From: Saccharofermentans sp.
GTDB taxonomy: Bacteria; Bacillota; Clostridia; Saccharofermentanales; Saccharofermentanaceae
DNA: 64,000 nucleotides
Assembly (NCBI GenBank): GCA_016292145.1
Contig: JAEFBA010000002.1
Span: 1-64,000, forward strand
Reading direction: 5' to 3'
Positions 51,405 through 60,274 of the stretch are shown here, one piece after another. A program made the translations under genes and the position numbers. Positions within the stretch are counted from its first letter, which is position 1, and the number at the start of each line of letters is the position of its first letter. The notes under the pieces are model-generated. The model was not told where the DNA came from. It saw nothing but the letters and a program-made list of their open reading frames with translations, and ran no database searches.

Positions 51405-52276
51405 TGAATATGGATTCTCTCAAAAAAAGCAAACCTATAGGAATTCTCCTGATCGCATGCATTTACATAATGGCTGCAGCTCTTGGATTAGGCGTTTATA
51501 TGCTGCTGCGGTTTACGTTTTGGGCAAGGCTTCTTGTTTCCGATATCGTCTGTACGGTATTTGTATTCATATTCAGCCTGATATTCAAAAATGCATCTGT
51601 ATACGATCCTTACTGGAGCGTTCAGCCCATAGTGATCGTTTTGTTTTTTGCAACCAGATATATACTTACACCTGCAGCGATTCTGCTTATCGTTTCGATA
51701 GTATATTGGGGCATAAGGCTTACAGGAAACTGGGCTTATACATTCGGAGGCCTGAAACATCAGGACTGGCGTTATACCAAGTTCGAAAATGAGACTGGGA
51801 TATTTTACCCGTTCATAAACTTTACCGGAATCCATCTGATGCCCACACTCATCGTTTATCTTTGTACGCTTCCGGCGGTCTTTGTGATAAGGCTGCAGCT
51901 GAAAGCAAACATCGGAAGCTATATCGGAGCCTTGATCTGTATTGGTGCTGCAACGCTTCAGCTTATTTCCGATCTGCAGATGCAGAAATACAGAAAGAGC
52001 GGCAGGCATGGACTCATTCGTACGGGCCTTTGGAAATACGCAAGACACCCGAATTATCTTGGAGAGATCCTGATGTGGTGGGGAATAGGTATTCAGGCTG
52101 TATCAGTATTGCCTCAGCACTGGTGGCTTCTTGCAGGCGCAGCTGCCAATACCATAATGTTCTTTACAGTAAGCATTCCTCTGGCAGACAAGAGACAGTC
52201 ACAAAAGTCCGGATATGCCGGATATAAGGCTTCCACAAGAAGCCTTCTTCCGATACCAAAAAAGCAGGTATCTTAA
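51404..52276 (+). CDS. DUF1295 (steroid 5-alpha-reductase/ICMT-like) membrane protein
   Basis: 290 residues with six or seven spans. The C-terminal half has RTGLWKYARHPNYLGEILMWWGIG (core YARHPNYLGEI, about 212-222), the hallmark of DUF1295 and of ICMT-like methyltransferases and NADPH-dependent reductases. SVYDPYWSVQP (about 64-74) matches DUF1295. The natural substrate in bacteria is unknown; lipid reduction or methylation is plausible. It starts one base inside the surE stop and overlaps the convergent lipoprotein gene by 4 bases. Confidence 0.87.
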   Translation: MNMDSLKKSKPIGILLIACIYIMAAALGLGVYMLLRFTFWARLLVSDIVCTVFVFIFSLIFKNASVYDPYWSVQPIVIVLFFATRYILTPAAILLIVSIVYWGIRLTGNWAYTFGGLKHQDWRYTKFENETGIFYPFINFTGIHLMPTLIVYLCTLPAVFVIRLQLKANIGSYIGALICIGAATLQLISDLQMQKYRKSGRHGLIRTGLWKYARHPNYLGEILMWWGIGIQAVSVLPQHWWLLAGAAANTIMFFTVSIPLADKRQSQKSGYAGYKASTRSLLPIPKKQVS

Positions 52277-53088
52277 GAGATCTGGATACCCTTCTTGGTA
52301 TTGAATTTCTTGAAATCGTCCCTGTAGGCCGTGCAGTCATCAGGATTGACGGAGAAGAACCATAAGCCGTAAGCGATTATGATGGCATCTTCTCTCGAAC
52401 ATACGCAGTGCTGGCCGCTTACAAGATAGCAGAGCTTATCGTAGTGCTTCTTGAAGCCGAATAAGACTTTGCCGTGGCCGTAATTGCTGCCCGAATCTTC
52501 AAAGTAGGGCATGCCCATGTCATTTCTCAAGTATTCGAAAGAGATCCATGAGACCTGGCGGGAATCGAATTTCTTAATATCTTCGATATATTCGCTTATG
52601 GTAAATACCGTTCTGTGGTCACCGTACTTATACTCAAACCAGTTTGAATGACCGATCTTGGTCTGATCGGGATTGGCTTCCATGGCTGCCACGTAATCGT
52701 CGTATGTATAAGCGCCCTTCTCAAGCCAGCCGAGGTCAGATGCGAGACGGTATAATTCGAAGACCTCTTTGTCGCCGTCGGTCGTAATGTAATCATCGAT
52801 GTTGACATTCATGTTGATCGTCATGGCGTTGTTGGTGTCGGGGAAGAGACTGTAGGCAATACTCTTCGAGAAATCAGGACCGGTGGGTTCGGGTTCTGTC
52901 GTCTCCGTTGTTGTCTCTGATGTGGTTGTGGCTGTAGTCGTCTCAGATGTTGTCGTGGCGGTAGTGCTCTCGGTTGTGGTTACCGCAGGTTCGGTCCCGC
53001 AGGATGCCGCTGATGCGCATAAGCAGACTGTAAGCAATAAGCTTACGGCTTTCTTGAATGCGAGGTTCCTGTAATCTGTCTTTTTCAT
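52273..53088 (-). CDS. Lipoprotein with Thr-rich linker, unknown function
   Basis: 271 residues. Signal peptide with lipobox ASAASC (Cys about 30), then a 35-residue linker of TTTSETTTATTTSET type, then a globular domain (about 72-271) with no recognised motif (SLFPDTNNAMTINMNVNIDD; three Cys near the end at LCYLVSGQHCVCSRED). Reading minus, an extended -10, TGA-TATTAT, ends 7 bases before the ATG and no ribosome site is present, so the mRNA is probably leaderless. Stops inside the convergent DUF1295 gene by 4 bases. Confidence 0.82.
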   Translation of the reverse strand: MKKTDYRNLAFKKAVSLLLTVCLCASAASCGTEPAVTTTESTTATTTSETTTATTTSETTTETTEPEPTGPDFSKSIAYSLFPDTNNAMTINMNVNIDDYITTDGDKEVFELYRLASDLGWLEKGAYTYDDYVAAMEANPDQTKIGHSNWFEYKYGDHRTVFTISEYIEDIKKFDSRQVSWISFEYLRNDMGMPYFEDSGSNYGHGKVLFGFKKHYDKLCYLVSGQHCVCSREDAIIIAYGLWFFSVNPDDCTAYRDDFKKFNTKKGIQIS

Positions 53089-53095
53089 AAGAGCA

Positions 53096-53104
53096 ATAAT
53101 ATCA
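53096..53104 (-). promoter_or_regulatory. Extended -10 for the leaderless lipoprotein gene
   Basis: On the minus strand TGA-TATTAT (53104-53096), 7 bases before the start codon at 53088. Confidence 0.55.
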
Positions 53105-53167
53105 CGATTTGATAAGAGCGGTCATATCTTAATGAACGAATGACGGGAAAAGGGCGTCTTATAATTA

Positions 53168-53176
53168 TGGTAAAAT
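53168..53176 (+). promoter_or_regulatory. Extended -10 promoter of the CPBP-rluD-murI genes
   Basis: TGG-TAAAAT at 53168-53176, 36 bases before ATG 53213 with GGGAGG at 53201-53206. Confidence 0.55.
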
Positions 53177-53212
53177 AACAGAAAATCCGATAAGGACAAA
53201 GGGAGGCATGAA

Positions 53213-54358
53213 ATGGATACTGCAGATACCGGATCTTTAGATAAGAAGCGGCTGATAATATTCATCGCTGTCGCTTATTGCATTTCATTTTTGATGATGA
53301 TCCCGATGTATATCGGAAAGCAGAAGGGCGCAGATCTTACCCAGATCGTAAATGCCCAGATGTGCTCGCCTGCCGCCGGAGTGGCTTTGGGATTCCTTCT
53401 TTGCTGTAAGGGTGAGAAGCGCGTTCCGAAGTTTTTCATGATTGTCCTTGTTATCAATTACGTGATCCAGCTGCTGCTTGGCATCGCAAGCGTTTTCTTT
53501 ATGCCTTTCCGGGCTTCGGATGTGATCGATCTTGCCGAACTCCTCGGTTCATCAGGCACGGGTTCTGAGATTACAGGAGTCTCAACAAAGCTTCCTGCAG
53601 GCCAGATATATAACCTGATCGGCCAGTCCGTTCTTATTGAGACCTCGATCCTCTTATGGATAGCTTATTTTGTCGCCGGCAGGGAGAGGCGTAAGTTTGC
53701 CGGGCTTGCGAGAAACAAAGAAGGTGCAGGTATCCTTCTTGTCTTATTGTTCGTTGTGCTCTACCTGGTAAAAAATATCGGACCGCTTCTTCTTGACGGT
53801 GTTATCAACGGCACGCTGCCGATATATATGTCAGAATATAAGGCCATTGCAGAGAACAAACTGTTCGGGCTTTCCATTTTAGGACTTTTTATAAATTATC
53901 CTCTGACCATAATCGCTTTCCTGGGCGAAGAATACGGCTGGAGATTTTTCCTGCAGCCCGTCATGCAGAAGAAGTTCGGCATGAAGCTTGGCGTTATCCT
54001 TCTCGGTATAGTATGGGGCTTATGGCATATACCTGTTGATACGTTCTTCTATACAGAAGATTCCGTTCCCCAGATGATAACAGGCCAGATAATCACATGC
54101 GTCACCTTAGGAATCTTCTTCGGATATGCATATCTCAAGACGAATAATATCTGGGTTCCCGTGGCAATGCATTTCCTCAATAACAACCTTATCCCGATCA
54201 TTACCGGTGAGTTCTCGGCAGATGTCATGACGAACCAGCATGTCGAATGGCTGTATCTTGTTGAGGTATTAGTGATAGACTTTATCTTCTTCGGTCTCTT
54301 CATCTTCGCGAAAGAATACCGGAGCAGAAAAAAAGTAAAAGGGGCAGCAGATGCGTGA
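53213..54358 (+). CDS. CPBP-family intramembrane metalloprotease
   Basis: 381 residues with eight or so spans. The active-site motifs are FLGEEYGWRFFLQPVM (about 237-252, the EExxxR box), GIVWGLWHIPVD (about 264-275, the FxxxH-type box) and VAMHFLNNNLIP (about 319-330, the H-x-x-x-N box). CPBP/Abi proteins include CAAX proteases and bacteriocin immunity proteins; no bacteriocin or prenylation genes are nearby. First gene of a run of short-overlap genes: it overlaps the rluD-type gene by 8 bases. Confidence 0.9.
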   Translation: MDTADTGSLDKKRLIIFIAVAYCISFLMMIPMYIGKQKGADLTQIVNAQMCSPAAGVALGFLLCCKGEKRVPKFFMIVLVINYVIQLLLGIASVFFMPFRASDVIDLAELLGSSGTGSEITGVSTKLPAGQIYNLIGQSVLIETSILLWIAYFVAGRERRKFAGLARNKEGAGILLVLLFVVLYLVKNIGPLLLDGVINGTLPIYMSEYKAIAENKLFGLSILGLFINYPLTIIAFLGEEYGWRFFLQPVMQKKFGMKLGVILLGIVWGLWHIPVDTFFYTEDSVPQMITGQIITCVTLGIFFGYAYLKTNNIWVPVAMHFLNNNLIPIITGEFSADVMTNQHVEWLYLVEVLVIDFIFFGLFIFAKEYRSRKKVKGAADA

Positions 54359-55352
54359 TTTTACAGTAAACGGGTCCCAGGACGGCCTTCATGTCGTAAA
54401 GGCATCCTTAGAGGCCTTCCCACAGCTTAAGTCCGCCGATCTTTTTCACGCCCTTAAACGGCGCGACATAAGGATCGACGGAAAGAAGATCAATAAGGAT
54501 ATAGCGGTAAAGGCGGGAAGCATTGTCGAGATATGGCTTCCTGATGAACTTTTCGAGGCCTCGAAAAAAGCTCCAGCCAAAACGCAGGAGAAGATGTATG
54601 AGATCGTCGCAGAGACAAAGGGACTTCTCATCGTCAACAAATTCCAGGGCATCGCGGTTCATTCAGGCAAGAGTGACATCGACGACACCCTTATAGATCA
54701 GATCAGAAAGAATACCAAGTTCAAGGATGCGGAGCTCTGCCACCGGATCGACATGAATACCGGAGGGCTCGTTCTGATCGCCAAGAACAAGCAGGCGCTG
54801 GCAGACTGCGTGGCTCTCTTTAAGAATGACCTTGTGACCAAGAGATACAGGGCGCTTGTGCTCGGTGAGCCTGATGAAGGCGAGCCTGCGGTAGGCGAGG
54901 ACGGAACTCTCTATAAGGAAGTTAAGGGGTATCTTGAGAAGACCAAGGCCGGCAAGGTCTATATCCATGACGACAAGCAGCCCGGTGACCTGGACATCGC
55001 TACCAAATACCGCATTTTAAAGACTTTTAAGGACGCAGGACCTGACGGTGAGAGCGTGTCGGACCTTGAGTTAGAGCTCGTAACCGGCAGAACCCACCAG
55101 ATCAGGGCGCAGTTTGCGCACTTGGGTCACCCGGTCTTAGGTGACGGCAATTACGGCCGCAATAAGGTCAATATGCATTTCGAGACATCTGACGGAAAGA
55201 AGGTCAGATACCAGCAGCTCTTCTCATGCCAGATAATGTTCGGCAGGATCCCGAAGAACAACATGCACGTTGACGTGTCGGGCAAAACCTTTAAAATAGG
55301 ACCAGATTATAATGTTCGCCTTAATAAGGGGAAGAAGGATATAAATGACTGA
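54351..55352 (+). CDS. RluD-family 23S rRNA pseudouridine synthase
   Basis: 333 residues. S4 RNA-binding domain at about 20-80 (LKRRDIRIDGKKINKD), then the synthase domain: LLIVNKFQGIAVHSG (about 91-105), catalytic Asp in LCHRIDMNTGGLVLIAK (about 129-145), and LVTGRTHQIRAQFAHLGHPVLGD (core GRTHQIRAQFAH, about 246-257). HRxDxxTGG differs from the usual HRLDxxTSG by Gly for Ser. AAAAGGGG at 54338-54345 is its ribosome site. Overlaps its neighbours by 8 bases on each side. Confidence 0.92.
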   Translation: MRDFTVNGSQDGLHVVKASLEAFPQLKSADLFHALKRRDIRIDGKKINKDIAVKAGSIVEIWLPDELFEASKKAPAKTQEKMYEIVAETKGLLIVNKFQGIAVHSGKSDIDDTLIDQIRKNTKFKDAELCHRIDMNTGGLVLIAKNKQALADCVALFKNDLVTKRYRALVLGEPDEGEPAVGEDGTLYKEVKGYLEKTKAGKVYIHDDKQPGDLDIATKYRILKTFKDAGPDGESVSDLELELVTGRTHQIRAQFAHLGHPVLGDGNYGRNKVNMHFETSDGKKVRYQQLFSCQIMFGRIPKNNMHVDVSGKTFKIGPDYNVRLNKGKKDIND

Positions 55353-56184
55353 TAACAGACCGATCGGAGTTTTCGATTCAGGTATAGGAGGACTTACGGT
55401 CCTGAGAGAGATCTGGGAAGCGGTGCCCGAAGAGAGCACCATCTATTTCGGTGACAATTCGAGATCTCCTTACGGCACCAAGTCCAGAAGCACGATAATC
55501 CGCTATTCACTGCAGAATATGAAGTTCCTTGAGAGCAAAGACGTTAAGATGATCGTCGTTGCCTGCAATACTGCGAGCGCTTACGCATATGAAGAGCTCA
55601 AGGCAAGGGCGAAGGTGCCTGTCGTTGAGGTGGTGACTCCGGGTGCGGATGTTGCATGCCGTGCTACAAAGAACGGAAAGATCGGCATTATCGCCACCAA
55701 GGGAACCATATCCACGGGCGTTTACAAGGCTGCCGTCGAGAAGAGGGCAGAAGAGCTCGGTCTTAAGGATATCGAGATATTCCAGCAGGCATGCCCGCTG
55801 TTCGTATCCCTTGCTGAAGAAGGCTGGTGGGATACCGAGGTCACGAGACTTACGGCAGAAGAATATTTAAAGCCCTTGAAGGAAGCGGGCGTAGATACCC
55901 TTGTAATGGCCTGCACGCACTATCCTCTGCTTTCAAAGGTTATTAAAGAAGTAATGGGCGACGGGGTCGTCCTCGTTAATACGGGCGAAGCTACGGCCAA
56001 GGTCGTAAAAGAGCTCCTGGGAAGCGAAGGAACGGCTTCAGAAGGAAATAAGAGCCCTGTAAGGGAGTTTTATACGAGCGATGAGCCTGAGCTCTTTGAG
56101 CAGGTTGCAGCGCCTTTCCTGGGTGAGGGTCTGCCTTCAGGCACCAGGCATTTTACGACAGATAAATATGAGGTGACTGTCTGA
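55345..56184 (+). CDS. murI: Glutamate racemase
   Basis: 279 residues. IGVFDSGIGGLTVLRE (residues 7-22) and YFGDNSRSPYGTKS, with the two catalytic Cys in VVACNTASAYAYEEL (about 74) and VMACTHYPLLSKV (about 190). It makes D-glutamate for peptidoglycan. Coupled to rluD-type gene (8-base overlap) and to the DUF1934 gene (TGATG). Annotated with high confidence. Confidence 0.95.
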   Translation: MTDNRPIGVFDSGIGGLTVLREIWEAVPEESTIYFGDNSRSPYGTKSRSTIIRYSLQNMKFLESKDVKMIVVACNTASAYAYEELKARAKVPVVEVVTPGADVACRATKNGKIGIIATKGTISTGVYKAAVEKRAEELGLKDIEIFQQACPLFVSLAEEGWWDTEVTRLTAEEYLKPLKEAGVDTLVMACTHYPLLSKVIKEVMGDGVVLVNTGEATAKVVKELLGSEGTASEGNKSPVREFYTSDEPELFEQVAAPFLGEGLPSGTRHFTTDKYEVTV

Positions 56185-56612
56185 TGGGTATAAGATCTGA
56201 AGAGCAGTGCCTGTTCGTGATCAGGTCCGGAATGTACTCTGAGCCCTTAACGACAAAGGGTACGATGACCGTTGAAGGCGCAAGGACGGTTTATAACTGG
56301 ACGGAAAAACATAATGAGCAGGAAAAAGAAACTCATTTTGTAATGACTCTTATTAAAGAAGAATCAAAAGCTATTGTCGTAAGAAACGGCGACGTTACTT
56401 CGAGAATGGTCTTTGAGGCGGGAAATAAGACAAAAAGCACTATGAATACGGCTTTCGGGCCTATTGAAGTCGTTATAGATACTGATTATATCAACTTTCC
56501 GGGAGGCTTAATTGACGGCGCTGAGATCAGTTATACGCTCGATCCGGACAGCGGTGATCCGATCAGGAATATCTTTTCGATAAAAAGGCTCTTGCAAAAC
56601 GAAGAAATATAA
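56184..56612 (+). CDS. DUF1934 (YwiB-like) beta-barrel protein
   Basis: 142 residues. Antiparallel beta pattern with GTMTVEGARTVYNWTE, EESKAIVVRNGDVTSRMVFEAGN (in short IVVRNGDVTSRMVFEAG) and a conserved ending of the GxxISYTLDPDSG kind, as in DUF1934, a lipocalin-like barrel. Function unknown in the whole family. It shares a one-base TGATG overlap with murI and precedes rpmF by 44 bases. Confidence 0.8.
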   Translation: MGIRSEEQCLFVIRSGMYSEPLTTKGTMTVEGARTVYNWTEKHNEQEKETHFVMTLIKEESKAIVVRNGDVTSRMVFEAGNKTKSTMNTAFGPIEVVIDTDYINFPGGLIDGAEISYTLDPDSGDPIRNIFSIKRLLQNEEI

Positions 56613-56656
56613 GGTATTATCTTCAAGCATTTGTGTAAAGAAAGAGGTGAAGATGA

Positions 56657-56842
56657 ATGGCACATCCGAAGCGTAAATGGTCGAAGGCAAGGACAGCTCG
56701 TCACAGAAGCGCATGGAAACTTAACATGCCGGGTCTCGTTGAATGTCCCCAGTGTCATGCTAAGATGCTTCGCCGCACGGTCTGCAAGAACTGCGGTTAC
56801 CTGGATGGAAAACAGGTTATCAAAGTCGACGAAGACATTTGA
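56657..56842 (+). CDS. rpmF: 50S ribosomal protein L32, zinc-binding form
   Basis: 61 residues. MAHPKRKWSKARTARHRSAW (start) is the typical basic N-terminus, and CPQCHAKMLRRTVCKNCGYL (in parts CPQC and CKNC, 9 residues apart) is the zinc ribbon. AGAGGTGA at 56643-56650 is the ribosome site; the ATG 4 bases earlier is out of frame. A small zinc-containing (C+) L32, whose zinc-free partner, if any, is elsewhere. Confidence 0.95.
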   Translation: MAHPKRKWSKARTARHRSAWKLNMPGLVECPQCHAKMLRRTVCKNCGYLDGKQVIKVDEDI

Positions 56843-56866
56843 TCAAATTAAGAAGTATTACTTAAC

Positions 56867-56906
56867 GAGGCAGTGTTATGGAATTAAGGCACTGCCTCTT
56901 ATTTTT
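56867..56906 (+). terminator. Terminator after rpmF
   Basis: GAGGCAGTG (56867-56875) pairs with CACTGCCTC (56890-56898) across a 14-base loop, followed by TTATTTTT. It ends before the der start, so der needs read-through or its own promoter. Confidence 0.8.
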
Positions 56907-56926
56907 GCAAAGAAAGGAGTTAAGGC

Positions 56927-58258
56927 ATGAGTAAACCGGTCGTGGCAATAGTAGGAAGACCTAATGTAGGTAAATCCTCTCTGTTCAACACAATCTACGG
57001 CGAACGCATTTCCATCGTTCATGACACCCCCGGTGTCACCAGAGACCGTATCTATGCCGAGACTTCCTGGTGCGGCAGAGACTTCATTATGATCGATACG
57101 GGCGGTATTGAGCCCGATACGGGAGATGACATTATCCTGCAGCAGATGCGCGTCCAGGCTGAGATCGCGATCGAGACTGCTGATGTCATCCTTTTTATGT
57201 GCGACCTCAAGAGCGGCCTTACGGCAGCTGATGAGGAGATCGCCGTCATGCTCAGGAAAGCAGGACGTCCCGTTGTTGTCTGCGTCAATAAATCAGACTA
57301 TGTAGGCGATCCGCCGCCGGAATTCTATGAATTCTACAATCTGGGATTAGAGGATGTATGCGCCATCTCGGCAGCTCACAAGCTGGGGCTTGGCGAGATG
57401 CTCGACATGGTCGTATCCAAGTTCCCTCCTGCAGAAGACGGCGAAGGAAAAGACGATACCATAAGAGTTGCGATCATCGGCAGGCCTAATGCCGGAAAGT
57501 CATCGTTATCCAACAGACTTACCGGTACCGAGCGCAGTATCGTATCTGATATTGCGGGTACCACAAGAGATACGATCGACTCCCTGATCGAGAACGAATA
57601 TGGTTCATTTACAATCGTAGACACTGCCGGAATGCGTAAGAAGGGCAAGATCGAAGACGTCATTGAGCGTTATTCGATGGTAAGGGCCCTTGCTGCGGTA
57701 GACAGGGCAGATGTCTGCGTCATCCTGATCGACGCCGAGGCAGGCGTAACAGAGCAGGATGCAAGGATCGCGGGTCTTGCACATGATAACGGCAAGGCTT
57801 CCGTGATCGTAATCAACAAGTGGGATCTTATAGAGAAGCAGACCGGAACTCTTGAGACCATGGAGAAGATCGTAAAAGACCGTCTTCCTTTCATGGATTA
57901 TGCTCCGGTGCTCTTTATTTCCGCCAAGACAGGTCAGCGCACGGATAAGCTTTTCGCGCTGATAAACACAGTATATGAGAATTCCAGGAAACGCCTTACC
58001 ACAAGCGTTCTTAACAAGATGATATCCGAGGCCGTAACACAGGTTCCGACGCCTCAGGACAAGGGCAGACATTTAAGGATCTATTACGGCACACAGGTTT
58101 CCGTGCAGCCGCCTACGTTCGTGCTCTTCGTCAACGACAAGGAATTGTCGCATTTCTCCTATGAGAGATACCTCGAGAACCAGCTTCGAAGAAACTTCGG
58201 ATTTGAAGGCGTTCCAATACGTCTCCTTTTGCGTAATAAGAGCGGCGATGAAGACTGA
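56927..58258 (+). CDS. der: Ribosome-assembly GTPase Der (EngA)
   Basis: 443 residues with two G domains in tandem: GRPNVGKSS (about 9-17), DTPGVTRD, NKSD in the first, and GRPNAGKSS (about 184-192), DTAGMRKKGK, NKWD in the second, then a KH-like domain at the C-terminus (about 350-443). Der acts in 50S subunit assembly. AAAGGAG at 56913-56919 is the ribosome site. Ends 3 bases before a set of overlapping hairpins. Confidence 0.96.
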   Translation: MSKPVVAIVGRPNVGKSSLFNTIYGERISIVHDTPGVTRDRIYAETSWCGRDFIMIDTGGIEPDTGDDIILQQMRVQAEIAIETADVILFMCDLKSGLTAADEEIAVMLRKAGRPVVVCVNKSDYVGDPPPEFYEFYNLGLEDVCAISAAHKLGLGEMLDMVVSKFPPAEDGEGKDDTIRVAIIGRPNAGKSSLSNRLTGTERSIVSDIAGTTRDTIDSLIENEYGSFTIVDTAGMRKKGKIEDVIERYSMVRALAAVDRADVCVILIDAEAGVTEQDARIAGLAHDNGKASVIVINKWDLIEKQTGTLETMEKIVKDRLPFMDYAPVLFISAKTGQRTDKLFALINTVYENSRKRLTTSVLNKMISEAVTQVPTPQDKGRHLRIYYGTQVSVQPPTFVLFVNDKELSHFSYERYLENQLRRNFGFEGVPIRLLLRNKSGDED

Positions 58259-58286
58259 TATTTTGTGAAATATCACAGTCACAAAA
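58257..58286. promoter_or_regulatory. Two overlapping hairpins between der and typA
   Basis: GATATTT-TGTG-AAATATC (58257-58274) and TTTTGTGA-N10-TCACAAAA (58261-58286) share bases and cannot form together. There is no T-run; they could be an attenuation-like or terminator structure for der. Confidence 0.45.
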
Positions 58287-58390
58287 CCTGCTTATTCAGT
58301 AGCAAAATATTACTCGGTTTAAATTAATAATTATTAGAAGTATCGGCTTTGGGCATGATGCCCGATCTATTAACTTGGGAGAAATCATTT

Positions 58391-60241
58391 ATGGCAGAAA
58401 CAACTATCGAGAACTTAAGAAATATCGCGATCATCGCTCACGTTGACCACGGCAAGACAACGATCGTCGACTCCATGCTCAAGCAGGCAGGCGTTTACCG
58501 TGAGAACGAGACAGTAGTAGAGCAGGTTATGGACTCTAACGACTTGGAGCGTGAGAGAGGTATTACGATCCTTGCAAAGAATACGGCCATTGATTACAAG
58601 GGCATCAGGATCAACGTAGTAGACACTCCCGGCCACGCTGACTTCGGCGGTGAGGTAGAGCGTGTTCTTAAGATGGTTGACTCCGTTCTCCTCGTTGTAG
58701 ACGCATTCGACGGACCTATGCCCCAGACAAGATTCGTTCTCCATAAGGCTCTTGAGTTAGGACTTAAGCCTATCGTCTGCATCAACAAGATCGACCGTCC
58801 TGATGCAAGACCTCTCGAAGTTGTTGACATGGTACTCGATCTCTTCATCGAACTCGGTGCAGATGACGACCAGCTTGAATTCCCCGTTGTATATACATCC
58901 GGTAAGACATGTGTTGCCACACTTGATCTCAAGGAATATGAAGCAGGCAAGGAACTGGATTTCACACCTCTCCTTGATACTGTTGTTAAGTACACACCCT
59001 GCCCTGTAGGCGATCCTGAGGGCCCCATGCAGCTCCTCGTATCCAACATCGATTCAGACCCTTACATCGGAAGGATCGGCGTAGGAAGAGTCGAGAGAGG
59101 CACGATCAAGCAGGGCGAGAACGTCGCACTCGTTACATATGGTGAGGACGGCAAGCGTAACGCAAGAGTCGTTAAGCTCATGAGATTCCACAATCTCGGC
59201 CGTGAGGAAGTAGCTTCCGCATCAATCGGTGAGATTGTATGCGTTGCCGGTATCGCTGACATCAACATCGGCGACACTCTCTGCGATGCACTCAATCCCG
59301 AGCCGCTCCCGTTCGTTAAGATCGACGAGCCTACGATCGCAATGACATTCTCCGTCAACGACAGCCCTTTCGCAGGCCAGGAAGGCAAGTACGTAACATC
59401 ACGTCACTTAAGAGACAGACTCTTTAAGGAAATCGAGACAAACGTTTCCATGAGAGTCGAAGAGACAGATACAACAGAAGCATTCATCGTAAAGGGAAGA
59501 GGAGAGCTCCATCTCTCAGTCCTCATCGAGACAATGCGCCGTGAAGGATATGAGTTCCAGGTAAGCAAGCCGAAGGTCATCATGAAGGAGATCGACGGTG
59601 TGCTCTCTGAGCCTGTCGAGGAGCTCGTAATAGACGTTCCTGAGGAATTCGTCGGCCCTGTCATGGAGAAGATCGGAAAGCGTAAGGGAGAGCTCTTAAA
59701 CATGCTTCCTCCTACCAAGGGATATACACGTCTTGAGTTCAAGATCCCGTCCAGAGGCCTTCTCGGATACCGTACCGAGTTTTTGACCGACACTAAGGGC
59801 AATGGTATAATGAACAGCATTATCTCGGGCTTTGAACCCTTCGCAGGTGAGATCGAGACCAGAAGTCAGGGCGTTCTCGTAGCATTCGAGACCGGCACGG
59901 CTGTAACCTACGGATTGTACAATGCTCAGGATAGAGGTGCACTCTTCATCGGAGCAGGCACACCGGTATACGAAGGCATGATCGTTGGTATCAACCCTAA
60001 GCCTGATGATATTACCGTTAATGTCTGCAAGAAGAAGCATGTAACCAACATGCGTTCTGCAGGTGCGGACGATGCGATGCGTCTTACTCCGCCCCTTGTT
60101 TACTCCCTTGAACAGTGCCTGGAATTTGTCGAAGATGATGAGCTTTGCGAGGTAACTCCCCAGAGCATCAGACTTCGCAAGAAGATCTTGAATAACGACC
60201 TGCGTGCCAAGACACTTGCAAAGGCAAAGAGGGACGCATAA
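58391..60241 (+). CDS. typA: Ribosome-binding GTPase TypA/BipA
   Basis: 616 residues from ATG 58391 ([11 protein letters not shown]), with GGGAG at 58377-58381; the frame open from 58349 is rejected because it lacks a site. Translation-factor GTPase: AHVDHGKTT (about 15-23), [28 protein letters not shown]. Domains III and V and the BipA-specific C-terminus ([20 protein letters not shown]) are complete. It binds the 70S ribosome in assembly and in cold or stress adaptation. Confidence 0.95.
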   Translation: MAETTIENLRNIAIIAHVDHGKTTIVDSMLKQAGVYRENETVVEQVMDSNDLERERGITILAKNTAIDYKGIRINVVDTPGHADFGGEVERVLKMVDSVLLVVDAFDGPMPQTRFVLHKALELGLKPIVCINKIDRPDARPLEVVDMVLDLFIELGADDDQLEFPVVYTSGKTCVATLDLKEYEAGKELDFTPLLDTVVKYTPCPVGDPEGPMQLLVSNIDSDPYIGRIGVGRVERGTIKQGENVALVTYGEDGKRNARVVKLMRFHNLGREEVASASIGEIVCVAGIADINIGDTLCDALNPEPLPFVKIDEPTIAMTFSVNDSPFAGQEGKYVTSRHLRDRLFKEIETNVSMRVEETDTTEAFIVKGRGELHLSVLIETMRREGYEFQVSKPKVIMKEIDGVLSEPVEELVIDVPEEFVGPVMEKIGKRKGELLNMLPPTKGYTRLEFKIPSRGLLGYRTEFLTDTKGNGIMNSIISGFEPFAGEIETRSQGVLVAFETGTAVTYGLYNAQDRGALFIGAGTPVYEGMIVGINPKPDDITVNVCKKKHVTNMRSAGADDAMRLTPPLVYSLEQCLEFVEDDELCEVTPQSIRLRKKILNNDLRAKTLAKAKRDA

Positions 60242-60274
60242 AACTTAGAAATTAACGGGGGTAGCCTTTAACTT

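Noticed and set aside
58264-58277. CRP-like word TGTGA-AATA-TCACA after der
   Set aside because: The spacer is 4 bases rather than the 6 needed for a CRP/FNR dimer, and the word is part of a hairpin. I do not use it as evidence for cAMP regulation.
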